Source: Lichenicoccus sp964247695 (GTDB lineage Bacteria; Pseudomonadota; Alphaproteobacteria; Acetobacterales; Acetobacteraceae). From it: a DNA stretch of 64,000 bases. Shown in pieces: positions 1-8,019 of this stretch. The notes beneath the pieces were generated by a model that saw nothing but the letters and a program-made list of their open reading frames with translations, was not told the DNA's origin and did no database searches. The stretch lies in NCBI GenBank assembly GCA_964247695.1, contig CAXTVI010000020.1, positions 22,610 through 86,609 on the forward strand, written 5' to 3'. How positions within the stretch are numbered: position 1 is the first letter of the stretch; every line of letters starts with the position of its first letter. Position numbers and translations under genes: made by a program.

Positions 1-142
1 GCTTCCTCGCGGCGTCAGTCGGGGGCAGACTGTCCCCGCATGGGCCGGACGGCGTTGTCCGGCTTCATGCAGGGAGCGCTCCGCGTTGAACAACCGGCCA
101 AGACGGGCGGCCAGCCTCACGACAGGCAGCCGCGGGACAGAC

Positions 143-934
143 GTGCCGTCGACGCCGCATCCGAGGCCGGAGCGACTGCACACGGCCATTGCGCGCGATC
201 TCGGCGTCGCCATCGCCGCCGGCACGCTTTCCCCGGGCGACACGCTGTCCGGAGAGGTCGCCTCCAGCGCCCAGCTCGAGGTCTCGCGCACCGCCTATCG
301 CGAGGCGGTGCGCATCCTGGCCGCCAAGGGCATGGTCGAAAGCCGCACCCGCACCGGAACGCGGGTGAGCGCGCGGCATCGCTGGCACATCCTTGATCCC
401 GACGTGCTGGGCTGGTTCCTGCAGACCCAGCCGAGCGAGGCCTTCGTGCGCGACCTGTTCGAGGTGCGCATGATGGTCGAGCCGGCCGCCGCCGGCTTCG
501 CGGCCGAACGGGCCTCGGCACACGACCTGCGCGTCATGGCCGCGGCCCTCGACGAGATGGACCGGCTGAAGCTGTCCACGGAGGCCGGGCGCGCCGCTGA
601 CCGTGGTTTCCACCACGCGATCCTGGCCGCGACCCAGAACGAGGCGATCATGGCGCTGTCGAGCAGCGTGGGGGCCGCGATCCGCTGGACGACCTTGTTC
701 AAGCACCGGGTGCAGCCGCATCCGCGCGATCCGATGCCCGAGCACCGGCTGGTGCTGGACGCGATCACCCGGCGCGATCCCGATGCCGCCCGCGCGCGCA
801 TGACCGAACTGGTCCGCTTCGCGCTGGCCGACATGCACGCCTCGCTGGCGGCCGGTGCCGTCGCCGGGGGCCCGATTGATGCGGAGGCGGAACTCGTCCA
901 TAACCCGCTCGCGGTGGAATTGTCGGACAAATGA
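143..934 (+). CDS. GntR/FadR-family regulator, DgoR-like (sugar-acid responsive)
   Basis: Transcription factor of about 263 residues. The N-terminal 70 residues form a winged helix-turn-helix (VSRTAYREAVRILAAKGMV is the recognition part), followed by an all-helical FCD effector domain with RDLFEVRMMVEP, FHHAILAATQN and EHRLVLDAI, which carry the usual His/Asp metal-site positions. The GTG at 143 is preferred because it leaves a normal short N-terminus. An ATG at 86 would add 19 Arg-rich residues. It overlaps the kinase gene by 4 bp (ATGA), so it is the first gene of the galactose operon and most likely controls it, as DgoR does in enterobacteria. The effector (galactonate or KDGal) is inferred from context only. 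Confidence 0.85.
   Translation: MPSTPHPRPERLHTAIARDLGVAIAAGTLSPGDTLSGEVASSAQLEVSRTAYREAVRILAAKGMVESRTRTGTRVSARHRWHILDPDVLGWFLQTQPSEAFVRDLFEVRMMVEPAAAGFAAERASAHDLRVMAAALDEMDRLKLSTEAGRAADRGFHHAILAATQNEAIMALSSSVGAAIRWTTLFKHRVQPHPRDPMPEHRLVLDAITRRDPDAARARMTELVRFALADMHASLAAGAVAGGPIDAEAELVHNPLAVELSDK
918..932. promoter_or_regulatory. Candidate GntR/DgoR operator 1
   Basis: AATTGTCGGACAAAT contains the perfect odd palindrome TTGTC-G-GACAA and fits the FadR-subfamily motif TnGTnnnACnA. It overlaps the end of the regulator gene and the start codon of the kinase. A near copy lies at 9916-9930, upstream of the dehydratase, sharing GTCnGACAAAT. Binding is inferred. Confidence 0.45.
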
Positions 935-1878
935 CGCAGGACGATGGGCTGATCGCGCTGGACTGGGGCACCAGTTCGCTGCGGGCGTGGCTGATCTCGC
1001 CGGACGGCACCGTGCGCGCGGCCCGGCATGAGGGATGGGGCATCATGCACCTGCCCGATGGCGGCTATACGGCGGCCTATGCCGCCATCACCGACGGCTG
1101 GCACGACCGCCCGCGTCCGGCCATCGCCTGCGGGATGGTCGGAAGCCGCCAGGGCTGGCTCGAGGTGCCATACCTGCCGACGCCGGCCGGACTCGAGGAG
1201 CTTGCCGGCAGCCTGCGCACCGTGGAGGCCGGCGCGGGGGTCCTGCACCTGGTGCCGGGCATGCTGGAGGTGAGCGATCCAGCCGCCCCCGATGTGATGC
1301 GCGGCGAGGAGACGCAGGCGGTGGGTGCCATGCGCCGGCTCGGCGGCGATGCGCTGCTGGTGTTGCCCGGGACGCACTCGAAATGGGCCCGGCTGCAGGG
1401 CCACCGGCTGGTCTCGTTCGAGACGCTGATGACCGGCGAGCTGTATGCGCTGCTGTCGAAGCACTCGATCCTCGGCCGCGGCGTTGCCGATGCGCCGGAG
1501 GCCGCCACCGTCGCGCGTGAGCAGGCGTTCGATCGCGGCGTGCTGGCGGCGCAGGACCGTGGCGCCCTCGCCCGGTTGTTCTCCACCCGCGCGCTGATGC
1601 TGACCGGCGCGATCGCGGGGGGCGCCGCGCTGGACTACCTGTCCGGCCTGCTGATCGGCGAGGAGCTGCGTCTTGCGGCGCCGGCGCTGGCGACCGCCGC
1701 GCGGGTGGCGCTGACCGGCGACGACCGGTTGTGCGCGCGCTATGCCCGGGCCTTCGAGGCCGCCGGGCTGGCGCCCCCCGAGCGGATCGACAACAGCGCG
1801 CTGCACGGACTGCTCGACATCGCGGCGGCCGCCGGACTGGTGGCGCCCTCGCCCGCAACCCAGCAACCGGGAGCCTGA
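931..1878 (+). CDS. dgoK: 2-dehydro-3-deoxygalactonokinase (DgoK)
   Basis: Kinase that phosphorylates 2-keto-3-deoxygalactonate at C6 with ATP, the fourth step of De Ley-Doudoroff galactose breakdown. At 315 residues it has normal family length. It shows the ASKHA-like phosphate-1 loop near the N-terminus (ALDWGTSSLRAWL, residues 8-20), the family blocks GMVGSRQGW and LPGTHSKW, and FETLMTGELYALL. The ATG overlaps the regulator stop, and the aldolase gene starts 2 bp after its stop, so translation is probably coupled. DgoK proteins are distinctive, and the adjacent KDPGal aldolase fixes the substrate. Confidence 0.93.
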   Translation: MTQDDGLIALDWGTSSLRAWLISPDGTVRAARHEGWGIMHLPDGGYTAAYAAITDGWHDRPRPAIACGMVGSRQGWLEVPYLPTPAGLEELAGSLRTVEAGAGVLHLVPGMLEVSDPAAPDVMRGEETQAVGAMRRLGGDALLVLPGTHSKWARLQGHRLVSFETLMTGELYALLSKHSILGRGVADAPEAATVAREQAFDRGVLAAQDRGALARLFSTRALMLTGAIAGGAALDYLSGLLIGEELRLAAPALATAARVALTGDDRLCARYARAFEAAGLAPPERIDNSALHGLLDIAAAAGLVAPSPATQQPGA

Positions 1879-1880
1879 AG

Positions 1881-2522
1881 ATGCTCAGACAGATGATCGG
1901 GCGCATGCCCTTCACCGCCATCCTGCGCGGCCTGACCCCGGAGGAGGCGCTGGCGGTCGGCGATGCGCTGGTGGAAGCCGGCATGACCATGCTCGAGGTG
2001 CCGCTGAACTCGCCGCGCCCGCTGGAAAGCATCCGCCTGCTGGCCGAACGCTACGGCGAGACCTGCCTGATCGGCGCCGGCACGGTAATGACGCCCGCGC
2101 AGGTGGCGGAGATTGGCGCGGTCGGCGGCCGGCTGATCGTCATGCCGCACGGCGATGCCGAGGTGATCCGGGCGGCCAAGCAGGCCGGCATGGTCTGCAT
2201 GCCCGGGATCGCGACCCCCACCGAAGGCTTCGCTGCGCTGAAGGCCGGCGCCGATGCTCTGAAGCTGTTTCCCGCCGAGCTGGTCGGGCCGGCCATCCTG
2301 CGCGCGATGCGGGCGGTGTTTCCGAAGGAGACCATCTTCCTGCCGGTCGGCGGGGTGACCCCGGACAACGTCGCCGAATTCGTCCGCGCCGGCGCTGATG
2401 GCTTCGGGCTCGGGTCCGGGCTGTATGCGCCAGGACGCAGCGCCGAGGACGTGCGCCAACGAGCGGATGCTTATGTCGCGGCCTGGCGGAAGGTCAGCGA
2501 CGGCAAGGTGCTCGGACAATGA
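1881..2522 (+). CDS. dgoA: 2-dehydro-3-deoxy-6-phosphogalactonate aldolase
   Basis: Class I aldolase that cleaves KDPGal to pyruvate and glyceraldehyde 3-phosphate. The 213-residue TIM barrel carries the family's catalytic glutamate in LEVPLNS (E39), an arginine in ILRG (R16) and the Schiff-base lysine in DALKLFPAE (K128). GAGTV and PVGGVTPDN, which bind the carboxylate and phosphate, are present. The ATG at 1881 was chosen because the longer frame upstream is antisense-like extension inside dgoK. The gene overlaps the following dehydrogenase by 4 bp. Aldolases of this family also act on KDPG, but the dgoK neighbour favours the galactose stereoisomer. Confidence 0.93.
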   Translation: MLRQMIGRMPFTAILRGLTPEEALAVGDALVEAGMTMLEVPLNSPRPLESIRLLAERYGETCLIGAGTVMTPAQVAEIGAVGGRLIVMPHGDAEVIRAAKQAGMVCMPGIATPTEGFAALKAGADALKLFPAELVGPAILRAMRAVFPKETIFLPVGGVTPDNVAEFVRAGADGFGLGSGLYAPGRSAEDVRQRADAYVAAWRKVSDGKVLGQ

Positions 2523-3478
2523 GGGACGTCCGCGGGACGTCCCGGCGGCTCAATGTCGGGATCGTCGGGTTCGGCCAGATCGCCCGCGTGCAGCATGCGC
2601 CGGCGCTGGCCGCGAGCCACGGGCTGCGCCTGGCGGCGATCGCCAACCCGATCCCGGCGCAGGGCGCGCCCGACGTGCCGGTCTATGCGTCGCTCGCCGA
2701 AATGCTGGAGCGCGAGCCGGAGCTCGATGCGGTCGCCCTCTGCACGCCGCCGCAGATACGCTACGGCCTCGCCCGCCAGGCGCTCGATGCCGGGCGTCAC
2801 GTGCTGCTGGAAAAGCCGCCCGCCGCCACGCCCGCCGAGATCGCCGACCTCGCCCGGCATGCGGACGGCCTCGGCCTGACCCTGTTCACCGCCTGGCACT
2901 CGCTGTTCAGCGCCGCGGTGGACCAGGCCCGCATCATCCTGGCCGAGCGCGGCGTGCAGGGCATGCGCATGGAGTGGAAGGAGGATCACCACAAATGGCA
3001 TCCGGGCGTGGACTGGTTCTGGCAGCCCGGCGGCATGGGCGCGTTCGATTCCGCCATCAACGCCTTTTCCATCCTGGTCGAGGTCATGCCGGAGCCGCTC
3101 TTCGTGCGCACGGCGCGGTTCGTCATCCCCGAGGGCGCGCACACGCCGATGCAGGCGCAGGTCGAGTATGCGACGCCGAGCAGCAACACCGGTTTCAGCT
3201 CCGACCATGGCTGGGACCAACAGGACGGCGAGACCTGGACCATCGACTGGACGCTGCGCGACGGCGGTCACCTGACCCTGGAGCGCGGGGGCGCCCGGCT
3301 TCTGCTGGGCGAGCGGTTGCTGGTGGAGGCGCAGGACGAGGAATATCCGCGCCTTTATGCGCATTTCGAGACACTGCTGCGCCAAGGCCGCTCAGACGTC
3401 GAGATCCGGCCGCTGCAACTGGTGGCGGACGCCTTCATGCTTGCATCCCGCGAGGCCGGGCCGCCAGTGCGGCCATGA
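2519..3478 (+). CDS. D-galactose 1-dehydrogenase (Gfo/Idh/MocA family)
   Basis: NAD(P)-dependent oxidation of D-galactose to galactono-lactone, the first step of the pathway. The 319-residue protein has an N-terminal Rossmann fold (VGIVGFGQIARVQHAPAL, residues 13-30), the family EKPPA motif with catalytic lysine K99, and a C-terminal beta-sheet substrate domain (HKWHPGVDWFWQPGGMGAFDS). It closely resembles enzymes annotated D-galactose or L-arabinose 1-dehydrogenase, which often accept both sugars. Its position between the KDPGal aldolase and the lactonase supports galactose as the main substrate. It overlaps both neighbours by 4 bp. Confidence 0.88.
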   Translation: MRDVRGTSRRLNVGIVGFGQIARVQHAPALAASHGLRLAAIANPIPAQGAPDVPVYASLAEMLEREPELDAVALCTPPQIRYGLARQALDAGRHVLLEKPPAATPAEIADLARHADGLGLTLFTAWHSLFSAAVDQARIILAERGVQGMRMEWKEDHHKWHPGVDWFWQPGGMGAFDSAINAFSILVEVMPEPLFVRTARFVIPEGAHTPMQAQVEYATPSSNTGFSSDHGWDQQDGETWTIDWTLRDGGHLTLERGGARLLLGERLLVEAQDEEYPRLYAHFETLLRQGRSDVEIRPLQLVADAFMLASREAGPPVRP

Positions 3479-4356
3479 ATGCGGCCCCGGTTGCCACTGT
3501 CGCCGTCCACGGCCATGACCTGCTCGGCGAATCGCCGTTCTGGGACGCCACCGACCAGGCGCTGACCTGGGTCGACATCTATGGCCGCCGGATCCAGCGG
3601 CTGCACCCGGCGACCGGCGCGCGGCAGGACTGGACCATGCCGGACCGCGTCGCCACCGCCATCCCGCGCGCGCATGGCGGCATGCTGGTGGCCCTGTCGC
3701 GCAGCCTGCACATGTTCGACGCCGCCACCGGCCTGGCGGCGCCGTTCTTCTCGCTCGACCACGCCGCGCCGGGCATCCGCTTCAACGACGCGCGCACCGA
3801 CAGCCTGGGTCGGCTGTGGATCGGCACCATGAACGAGGTGGACGAGGCGCCGACGGGCTCGCTCTACCGGATCGATACGGACCTTGCCTGCACCAGGATC
3901 GAGCACGGCATCGCGATCTCGAACGGGATCGGCTTCAGTCCCGACGCCACCCGGTTCTACTTCGCCGACACGCCCGAGCGCATCATTCGCGCCTACGATC
4001 TCGATATCTCGAGCGGCACAATCTGCAACCGGCGGGATCTGGTCACGGTCGATGGTGACAGCGCCTGTCCGGACGGCAGCACGGTCGACGGCGCCGGCCA
4101 TGTCTGGAACGCGCAATGGGACGGCGGCCGGGTGGTGCGCTATGCGCCCGATGGCCGGATCGATGCGGTGGTGGCGCTGCCGGTGAGCCGCCCGACCTGC
4201 TGTGTCTTCGGCGGCGCCGATCTGCGGACCCTGTATGTCACGAGCGCCTGCATGGAACTGACCGGCGCCCAGCTTCGCGAGCAGCCGCTCGCGGGCTCGT
4301 TGTTCGCCGTCAGGACGGACACGCCAGGGATCGCCTGCACGCGCTTCGCCGGCTGA
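3475..4356 (+). CDS. SMP-30/gluconolactonase-family sugar lactonase
   Basis: Hydrolyses galactono-1,4-lactone (or arabinono-lactone) to the open sugar acid. The 293-residue six-bladed beta-propeller shows the family metal-binding blocks GESPFWD (E19), RFNDARTDSLGRLWIGTM, SNGIGFSPD and CPDGSTVDGAGHVW, and the C-terminal RPTCCVFGG block. The ATG at 3475 overlaps the dehydrogenase stop, and upstream frame extension is an out-of-phase shadow. It is the last gene of the plus-strand operon and is convergent with the glycosyltransferase gene. Lactone identity is inferred from the operon. Confidence 0.9.
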   Translation: MNAAPVATVAVHGHDLLGESPFWDATDQALTWVDIYGRRIQRLHPATGARQDWTMPDRVATAIPRAHGGMLVALSRSLHMFDAATGLAAPFFSLDHAAPGIRFNDARTDSLGRLWIGTMNEVDEAPTGSLYRIDTDLACTRIEHGIAISNGIGFSPDATRFYFADTPERIIRAYDLDISSGTICNRRDLVTVDGDSACPDGSTVDGAGHVWNAQWDGGRVVRYAPDGRIDAVVALPVSRPTCCVFGGADLRTLYVTSACMELTGAQLREQPLAGSLFAVRTDTPGIACTRFAG

Positions 4357-4380
4357 TCTAGATGCTGCAGGCCAGATCAG
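4353..4380. terminator. Possible weak bidirectional terminator
   Basis: CTGATCT and AGATCAG form a 7-bp inverted repeat around a 14-nt loop. It spans both stop codons of the convergent lactonase and GT2 genes. There is no T-tract, so this is weak. Confidence 0.3.
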
Positions 4381-5191
4381 GTTGCTTCGTGGAGCCCGGC
4401 TCGTGCGGAGATGCATCGCGCGACAGGCGGCCGGTCTCGAACTCCTCGAACAGGCGCGAACGGCGCAGGCCGATCGTGTGCAGGCGATATGCGATCGCGG
4501 TGCCGAGCACGCCGAACCCGTAGATCGTGCTGCGAACGAAGTTGATGGACGAGGCTTCCGGAAAATACCGTGTCGGACACGAAATCTCGCCGATCCGGTA
4601 CCCGAAATGCGCGACCTGCGCCAGCATCTGGTTGTCGAACACGAAATCGTCCGAGCAGCGCAACAGCGGCAGCCGCTCCAGCACGTCCCGGTTCCAGGCG
4701 CGGTAGCCGGTATGGTACTCGCTCAGCTTCTGGCCGAGCAGGATATTCTCGATAAACGTCAGCAGCCGGTTGCAGACATATTTGTAAGCCGGCATGCCGC
4801 CCGCGCGGGCGCCGCGGCCGAGGATCCGCGACGCCATGACGACGTCGTAATGGCCGGAAACCAGCATGGACGCCATGGCGGTGATCAACTTGGGTGAATA
4901 CTGGTAATCCGGGTGCAGCATCACGACGATGTCGGCGCCGCGCGCCAGGGCTTCGGCGTAGCAGGTCTTCTGGTTGCCGCCGTAGCCGCGATTGACCTCG
5001 TGGCGAATGGTATGCAGGCCGAGCGCCAGGGCGAGTTCCGCCGTCCGGTCGCTGCTCGCATCGTCGTTGAGGATGATGTCGTCGACCACGTCGCGGGGAA
5101 TTTCCGCGATCGTCCGTTCCAGCGTCCTGGCGGCATTATAGGCCGGCAGCACGACGGTAATGCGCTTCCCAGCCAGCAAGGTTCGCTCCAC
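4358..5191 (-). CDS. Family 2 glycosyltransferase (polyprenyl/dolichol-phosphate mannosyltransferase-like)
   Basis: Transfers a sugar from a nucleotide sugar, probably to a polyprenyl phosphate at the inner membrane. The 277-residue GT-A fold has ITVVLPAYNAARTL, then ILNDDASSDRT (nucleotide-binding aspartates), NRGYGGNQKT and MLHPDYQYSPKLI, which stands where the DxD motif is expected. HTGYRAWNRDVLERL follows. Near the C-terminus there is one hydrophobic stretch (FVRSTIYGFGVLGTAIAY). The start is GTG with no clear Shine-Dalgarno sequence. It is divergent from the GT87 gene, suggesting a lipid-linked sugar donor and its user. The acceptor is unknown. Confidence 0.8.
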   Translation of the reverse strand: MERTLLAGKRITVVLPAYNAARTLERTIAEIPRDVVDDIILNDDASSDRTAELALALGLHTIRHEVNRGYGGNQKTCYAEALARGADIVVMLHPDYQYSPKLITAMASMLVSGHYDVVMASRILGRGARAGGMPAYKYVCNRLLTFIENILLGQKLSEYHTGYRAWNRDVLERLPLLRCSDDFVFDNQMLAQVAHFGYRIGEISCPTRYFPEASSINFVRSTIYGFGVLGTAIAYRLHTIGLRRSRLFEEFETGRLSRDASPHEPGSTKQPDLACSI

Positions 5192-5229
5192 GTCAGGGAC
5201 GCGAGTTTTCTAGCGCGGTTCGAGTTTCG

Positions 5230-5253
5230 GTTGTAGAAAAAATTCTCTGCAAC
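5230..5253. promoter_or_regulatory. Imperfect inverted repeat in divergent promoter region
   Basis: GTTGTAGA and TCTGCAAC (one mismatch) face each other across an AT-rich 8-nt spacer. The site lies between the divergent GT2 and GT87 genes, in the only AT-rich stretch there. It could be an operator, but no regulator is identified. Confidence 0.25.
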
Positions 5254-5318
5254 TAAGGATCGCAAAGGGCAGCGGCTTGAGTTGGAACCGGCAGATTGCC
5301 ATCGTCAGTCCGGTGAGG

Positions 5319-6497
5319 ATGCAAGCCAGGGTCGGCATCATCCTGACCCTTACGCTCCTCACCCTCCTCGCCACTCTGCTGTTCGTTTCGATGGCGGCCG
5401 CGATTCGCATCGACTGGTCCAGGGGCTGGGCCCATCCGTCGCCGGTGAGCAGCGAAATGCCGGAGCAGGATTTCGCCAATCTCTGGCTGGCGGGCCATAT
5501 CGCGCGTCTCGGGCACCTGGAATGGCTCTATGAGCCACGCCTGTTCGAGTCCTGGCGTAACCACGCCTTCGGCGGGAAGCTCGCCGCCGAGCCCTGGATC
5601 TATCCGCCAACTGTCCTTCTCCTTGGCATCCCCCTCTCCTTCCTGTCGCTCGTCATGGCATTCCTGCTGTGGAATGTCGCGACGTTGCTGGTGGCGGTGC
5701 TGGCGTTGCGCCATGCGCGACTGCCTTGGTCGATCCTCCTGGTCGGGCTGGGCGCGCCGGCCACCTGGCGCTCGCTGGCATTCGGCCAGTATGGCGTCAT
5801 CACAGGCGCCCTGGTCGTCGCCGGTCTGCTCCTGGCGCCGCGCCACCCTGTCCGGGCCGGTCTCATGGTCGGTCTGTGCACGCTCAAGCCACAGCCGGCC
5901 CTGACGGTCCCGATTGCCTGGCTCGCAGCCCGCAACTGGCGCGCCATCGGGATTGCGGCCTTGTTGTTCGCCGTTATGGGCGCAGCGATCACGCTCTGCT
6001 TCGGCAGCAGGGCCTGGATGCTGTTCTTCACCCAGGCCAGGCTGTCGATGCGGTCTCTCGTCGAGGCGCCGCCACCCCAGCCCTACATGATGAGCGGCGC
6101 GTCGGTCTTCTGGATGGCGCGTACCCTGGGATCAGGCATTCCGGCGGCCTATGCGCTGCAGGGCCTCTCGGCCGCCAGCGCCGCTCTCCTCGCATACAAG
6201 GCGTGGCGGCTGCCCGATGCCGACCCGCTCGCCCGCATGGCGGTGACCGTCTGCCTTTCCCTCCTCGTCACACCGTATGGATACACGTCGGACATGGTGG
6301 CCTACTCGATTGCGGCCACCACGATCGTCGCCTGCAACGGCTGGCGGATCCGCCTGCTCGACGGGTTGCTCTGGCTGTGGCCAGGCTATTGCCCGGTGGT
6401 CTACAACCTCACCGGCATGCTCTTCACGCCGGTCGCCGTCGTGGTGGTCGCCGCCCTGGCGTGGCGGCAGATGCCGAGCCGGAGCGGCGCCGCCTGA
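5319..6497 (+). CDS. GT87-type (DUF2029) polytopic membrane glycosyltransferase
   Basis: Integral membrane protein of about 392 residues with roughly nine to ten hydrophobic helices, starting with ILTLTLLTLLATLLFVSMA. The GT87/DUF2029 pattern is seen: an early periplasmic acidic motif (MPEQDFANLWLAG), a YPPTVLLL motif before the third helix, and FGQYGVITGALVVAG followed by KPQPAL. Family members use polyprenyl-phosphate sugars as donors on the periplasmic face, which fits the adjacent GT2. ATG 5319 is preferred. A TTG at 5277 would add 14 residues. The precise product is not recognisable. Confidence 0.78.
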   Translation: MQARVGIILTLTLLTLLATLLFVSMAAAIRIDWSRGWAHPSPVSSEMPEQDFANLWLAGHIARLGHLEWLYEPRLFESWRNHAFGGKLAAEPWIYPPTVLLLGIPLSFLSLVMAFLLWNVATLLVAVLALRHARLPWSILLVGLGAPATWRSLAFGQYGVITGALVVAGLLLAPRHPVRAGLMVGLCTLKPQPALTVPIAWLAARNWRAIGIAALLFAVMGAAITLCFGSRAWMLFFTQARLSMRSLVEAPPPQPYMMSGASVFWMARTLGSGIPAAYALQGLSAASAALLAYKAWRLPDADPLARMAVTVCLSLLVTPYGYTSDMVAYSIAATTIVACNGWRIRLLDGLLWLWPGYCPVVYNLTGMLFTPVAVVVVAALAWRQMPSRSGAA

Positions 6498-6514
6498 CGA
6501 AACCCGCTCGTCGG

Positions 6515-7903
6515 TCAGCGTCCGATATTTCGCAGGGCGCGCCCTTCCATCAGGTTGCGCTCGATATGCTCCAGCGAGATGCCCTTGGTCTCCGGCACGA
6601 GCGCCACCGTGACGAGGATGAACAGCGCATTCAGCGCCGCGTAGAGCCAGAACGTCTCGGCGTTGCCGAACGTGCTGAGCAGGGTCAGGAAGGTCTGGCC
6701 GACGACGAAATTCGCCGCCCAGTTGGTGAAGGTCGAGCAGGCGATGCCGAAGTCGCGGCCCTGCAGCGGCTGCACTTCCGAACACAGCACCCAGATCAGC
6801 GGGCCGGCCGAAAAGGCGAAGCCGGTGATGAAGCAGAGCAGCACGGCAATCGCAAGGATGCGCTGGATCTCGCTCTCGATGCCGGCGAAGATCAGCAGGC
6901 CGAGCACGCCCATGCCGATCGCCATCACCGTGAATCCCATGATCAGCATCGGGCGACGGCCCCAACGATCGACCAGACCGATGGCGATGAACGTCGCCAG
7001 CACATTGACCACGCCGACGATCGCGGTGCCCCACATCGAGGCATTCTGCCCGAACCCGGCCAAGCCGAAGATCTTCGGCGCGTAGTACATCACCACGTTC
7101 ATGCCGGTGAATTGCTGCATGACCTGCAGCAGCACACCGAGCCACACCGAGCGCCGGAAGTTCGAGTTGCCCCTGAACATGGCGAAGCCCTTCTGCTTCT
7201 GCCTGAGCTGGTCCTCGATCTCCTTGATCTCACCCTGCACCGAGGCGCTGTCCGGCCGCAGGTCGTTGAGCACGGCCTCGGCGTCCTGGCGCCGCCCCTT
7301 CATCATCAGCCAGCGCGGGCTGTCGGGCAGCACGAACACGCCGGCCAGGAACAGCGCGCCAGGAACAGCGACCAATCCCAGCATCCAGCGCCACGCGCCG
7401 CTGTAGCTGAGCAGCGCGTCCGAGATGAAGGCAACCAGGATACCGACGGTGATCATCAGCTGGTAGGTCGAGATCATCGAGCCGCGCCGACGCTCGTCGG
7501 CGATCTCGGAGATGTAGAGCGGCGCCGTGAAGGTGGCGACGCCGATGGCTAGTCCGAGCAGCACCCGGCCGGCGAGCAGCCAACCGACCGAAGGCGCCAG
7601 GGCGCACAGCAGCGAGGAGACGACGAACAGCGTCGCGCTCAGGATCAGCGAGCGCTTGCGTCCGAAGCTCGACGACAGGTAGCCCGCCAGGATCGCTCCA
7701 AGCGCGGCGCCGAACATCATGCTGCTGACGATGAGTTCCTGCATCGTCTCGGTGATGCTGAACTGCTTGGCGATGAAGGAGAGCGCCCCGGAGATCACCC
7801 CGATATCGAGGCCGAACATCAACCCGGCCAGGGCGGCCACCCCACCGATGAGCAGCGTCCGTCCGCTCCCCTTCACAGTCGGTGCCGTGGTGGTGGTGCT
7901 CAT
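6515..7903 (-). CDS. MFS sugar:proton symporter (GalP/XylE-like sugar porter)
   Basis: Inner-membrane uptake of a monosaccharide, most likely galactose, driven by protons. The 462-residue, 12-helix protein bears the sugar-porter signatures: RRRGSMISTYQLMITVG, PDSPRWLMMKGR after helix 6, LQVMQQFTGMNVVMYYAP (the QQ and N positions of helix 7), DRWGRRPML and PETKGISLE at the end of helix 12. The ATG start has a G-rich Shine-Dalgarno-like stretch upstream. It lies downstream of the sugar-acid dehydratase on the same strand with a 116-bp gap. Sugar specificity is inferred from the galactose cluster. Confidence 0.9.
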   Translation of the reverse strand: MSTTTTAPTVKGSGRTLLIGGVAALAGLMFGLDIGVISGALSFIAKQFSITETMQELIVSSMMFGAALGAILAGYLSSSFGRKRSLILSATLFVVSSLLCALAPSVGWLLAGRVLLGLAIGVATFTAPLYISEIADERRRGSMISTYQLMITVGILVAFISDALLSYSGAWRWMLGLVAVPGALFLAGVFVLPDSPRWLMMKGRRQDAEAVLNDLRPDSASVQGEIKEIEDQLRQKQKGFAMFRGNSNFRRSVWLGVLLQVMQQFTGMNVVMYYAPKIFGLAGFGQNASMWGTAIVGVVNVLATFIAIGLVDRWGRRPMLIMGFTVMAIGMGVLGLLIFAGIESEIQRILAIAVLLCFITGFAFSAGPLIWVLCSEVQPLQGRDFGIACSTFTNWAANFVVGQTFLTLLSTFGNAETFWLYAALNALFILVTVALVPETKGISLEHIERNLMEGRALRNIGR

Positions 7904-8019
7904 TCCTGTGTCCCCCGGAGCGCCCAGATCTGGAGGCTGATGTCTCCGGATCTCTGCCGCGCCTCGCTCAACGATTTCGCGATCGACAAGTTCCGGCGCT
8001 CTCGGGGTGCAGCCTTATC

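Noticed and set aside
65..901. Long open frame antisense to the GntR gene
   Set aside because: Low complexity, Arg/Gly/His-rich translation with no family blocks; a shadow of GC-rich coding sequence.
1740..2519. Open frame antisense to the KDPGal aldolase
   Set aside because: Shadow; the plus-strand aldolase has all catalytic residues.
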